A DNA stretch of 9,571 nucleotides. Origin: Gammaproteobacteria bacterium. Lineage in GTDB: Bacteria; Pseudomonadota; Gammaproteobacteria; PS1; Pseudothioglobaceae. The stretch covers positions 1-9,571 of the forward strand of contig JAJRPY010000023.1 in assembly GCA_024280535.1 (NCBI GenBank), given 5' to 3'. The notes under the pieces are model-generated. The model was given only the letters and a program-made list of their open reading frames with translations. It had not been told where the DNA came from and ran no database searches. This document shows positions 8,915-9,571 of this stretch, one piece after another; position 1 is the first letter of the stretch, and each line of letters starts with the position of its first letter. The position numbers were made by a program, and so were the translations under genes.

Positions 8915-9571
8915 AGCATTAATCTCATCAAACTCTTTTAATGCCACATACTCATAAATCTCTAGTTCTTTTTTATTCCAAGTGGTTTGGGTGGCTATAT
9001 CAAAAGCCTCTTTAAAGTCTTTTTGTTGGTAGTTTTCTGGAATCATTTCTAGGTTTTCTACATTTTTAATAAAATAAATCCATTTTTCTAGTGTGCTACT
9101 GAGTGCGGTTAACGCTTTGTTAAACTTAGGCAATTCAATAAAACTAAATTCAAAATCACTTAAATCTTGGTTGCCAGTTTCTTGATTAATAATAAGATGG
9201 CGCGAGATGAAGTTGTCATTTTCAAAAATAGTAAAATTAACAATACCGATAAAATAGACTTTTTTGAGTTGACTGTAATCGTTGCCTTTATCAAGTTGAG
9301 TGACGTAGGCTTTAGAGGTGTAATATAAGCTTCTTTTGTTGAAATTGCCAAGGTCTTTTCTTTGCATTTCTACGATAAAGTTATCAGCTGTTTGGTTGGT
9401 GGCTGTGATATCAAGAATGGTTGCTTTGAGTTCGGGGATTTTGAGTACTGGGTAGGGGTTGGTAAGCTGGACTGTTACAATGGTTTTATTGCCTGTGAAG
9501 TCAAGTACGGCGTTTAAGAACGAGATGAGGATGTTTTTATGTTTGTCGTTACCGAATATTTTTTTAAAAGC
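8726..9571 (-). CDS. Rpn-family PD-(D/E)XK nuclease (PDDEXK_2 'putative transposase'), 5' end outside window
   Basis: The frame is open to the right edge of the window: 281 residues are visible and the N-terminus is missing. The visible part begins AFKKIFGNDKHKN, a family hallmark, followed by ISFLNAVLD (17-24). The nuclease site reads D54 (ILDI) and E68-x-Q70 (IVEMQ), the ExQ variant usual in this family. Next come RSLYYTSKAY (80-89) and the family core. The Met at 9365-9367 is residue 69, inside the catalytic motif, so it is not the start. Near the C-terminus is a helix with Gly every four residues (227-243), then a final domain (KSLLDILDNKTIALKMGLSI). Family members called Rpn are DNA endonucleases that promote recombination; several are now known as toxins inhibited by an intragenic C-terminal protein, with phage defence shown for one plasmid copy. 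A defence role here is inference. It appears more AT-rich than its neighbours by eye. Confidence 0.9.
   Translation of the reverse strand, partial: AFKKIFGNDKHKNILISFLNAVLDFTGNKTIVTVQLTNPYPVLKIPELKATILDITATNQTADNFIVEMQRKDLGNFNKRSLYYTSKAYVTQLDKGNDYSQLKKVYFIGIVNFTIFENDNFISRHLIINQETGNQDLSDFEFSFIELPKFNKALTALSSTLEKWIYFIKNVENLEMIPENYQQKDFKEAFDIATQTTWNKKELEIYEYVALKEFDEINALRTAEGKGFKKGVEKGIKQGIEKGVEQRNIEIVKSLLDILDNKTIALKMGLSIAEIQKISCK
8840..8887 (-). repeat. Four 12-bp units encoding a (K/E)(K/Q)G(V/I) repeat in rpn
   Basis: The four units encode KKGV, EKGI, KQGI and EKGV. Units two and four differ at one base (GAAAAAGGCATT and GAAAAAGGCGTT). Degenerate copies flank them (GKGF before, EQRN after). 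Since the period is a multiple of three, gain or loss of units would keep the frame. Such four-residue repeats in Rpn proteins vary in number between strains. Confidence 0.8.

Noticed and set aside
8726..9367. A complete 213-residue gene starting at the ATG at 9365-9367.
   Set aside because: The frame continues upstream to the window edge with family-typical sequence (FKKIFGNDK, ISFLNAVLD), and that Met lies inside the IVEMQ nuclease motif.

Overview
The window reads as ordinary chromosomal DNA from an AT-rich gammaproteobacterium. The protein families match that assignment: a YfjD/CorB-type CNNM protein, proteobacterial Psd, ProS with an inserted editing domain, and SelO/YdiU ending in VSCSS. 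The low-GC coding style, together with a recombination-promoting-nuclease (Rpn/PDDEXK) gene, would fit the SUP05/Thioglobus clade and related symbionts. That narrower placement is an impression, not something the sequence proves.

Layout. Bases 9-2566 (+) carry enolase (eno) and a CNNM/CorB-type membrane protein. The latter ends tail to tail with psd, and their stop codons overlap by 9 bp. Bases 2558-5067 (-) are a probable proS-psd transcription unit: proline tRNA ligase, then phosphatidylserine decarboxylase 14 bp later. Divergent from proS, a small site-2-type M50 metalloprotease runs 5128-5757 (+). It converges on a gatB-selO unit on the - strand (8606 down to 5771), in which selO starts 4 bp after gatB. 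The right edge (8726-9571, -) holds an Rpn-family PD-(D/E)XK nuclease whose N-terminus lies outside the window. No rRNA, tRNA, CRISPR array or insertion-sequence ends were seen.

Two points stand out. First, selO is interrupted by a single in-frame UGA (codon 181) between the two lobes of its kinase-like fold. The rest of the frame, including all catalytic motifs and the conserved C-terminal CSS, is intact. This is a fresh nonsense mutation, a read-through case or a sequencing error, and is unlikely to be selenocysteine. Second, the Rpn gene has the glycine-every-four-residues repeat near its C-terminus that is known from Rpn toxin/intragenic-antitoxin anti-phage genes. A plausible internal start for a small C-terminal product lies just before the repeat.

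Most of the window is housekeeping (glycolysis, lipid synthesis, tRNA charging). The accessory interest is at the right edge and in the broken selO.
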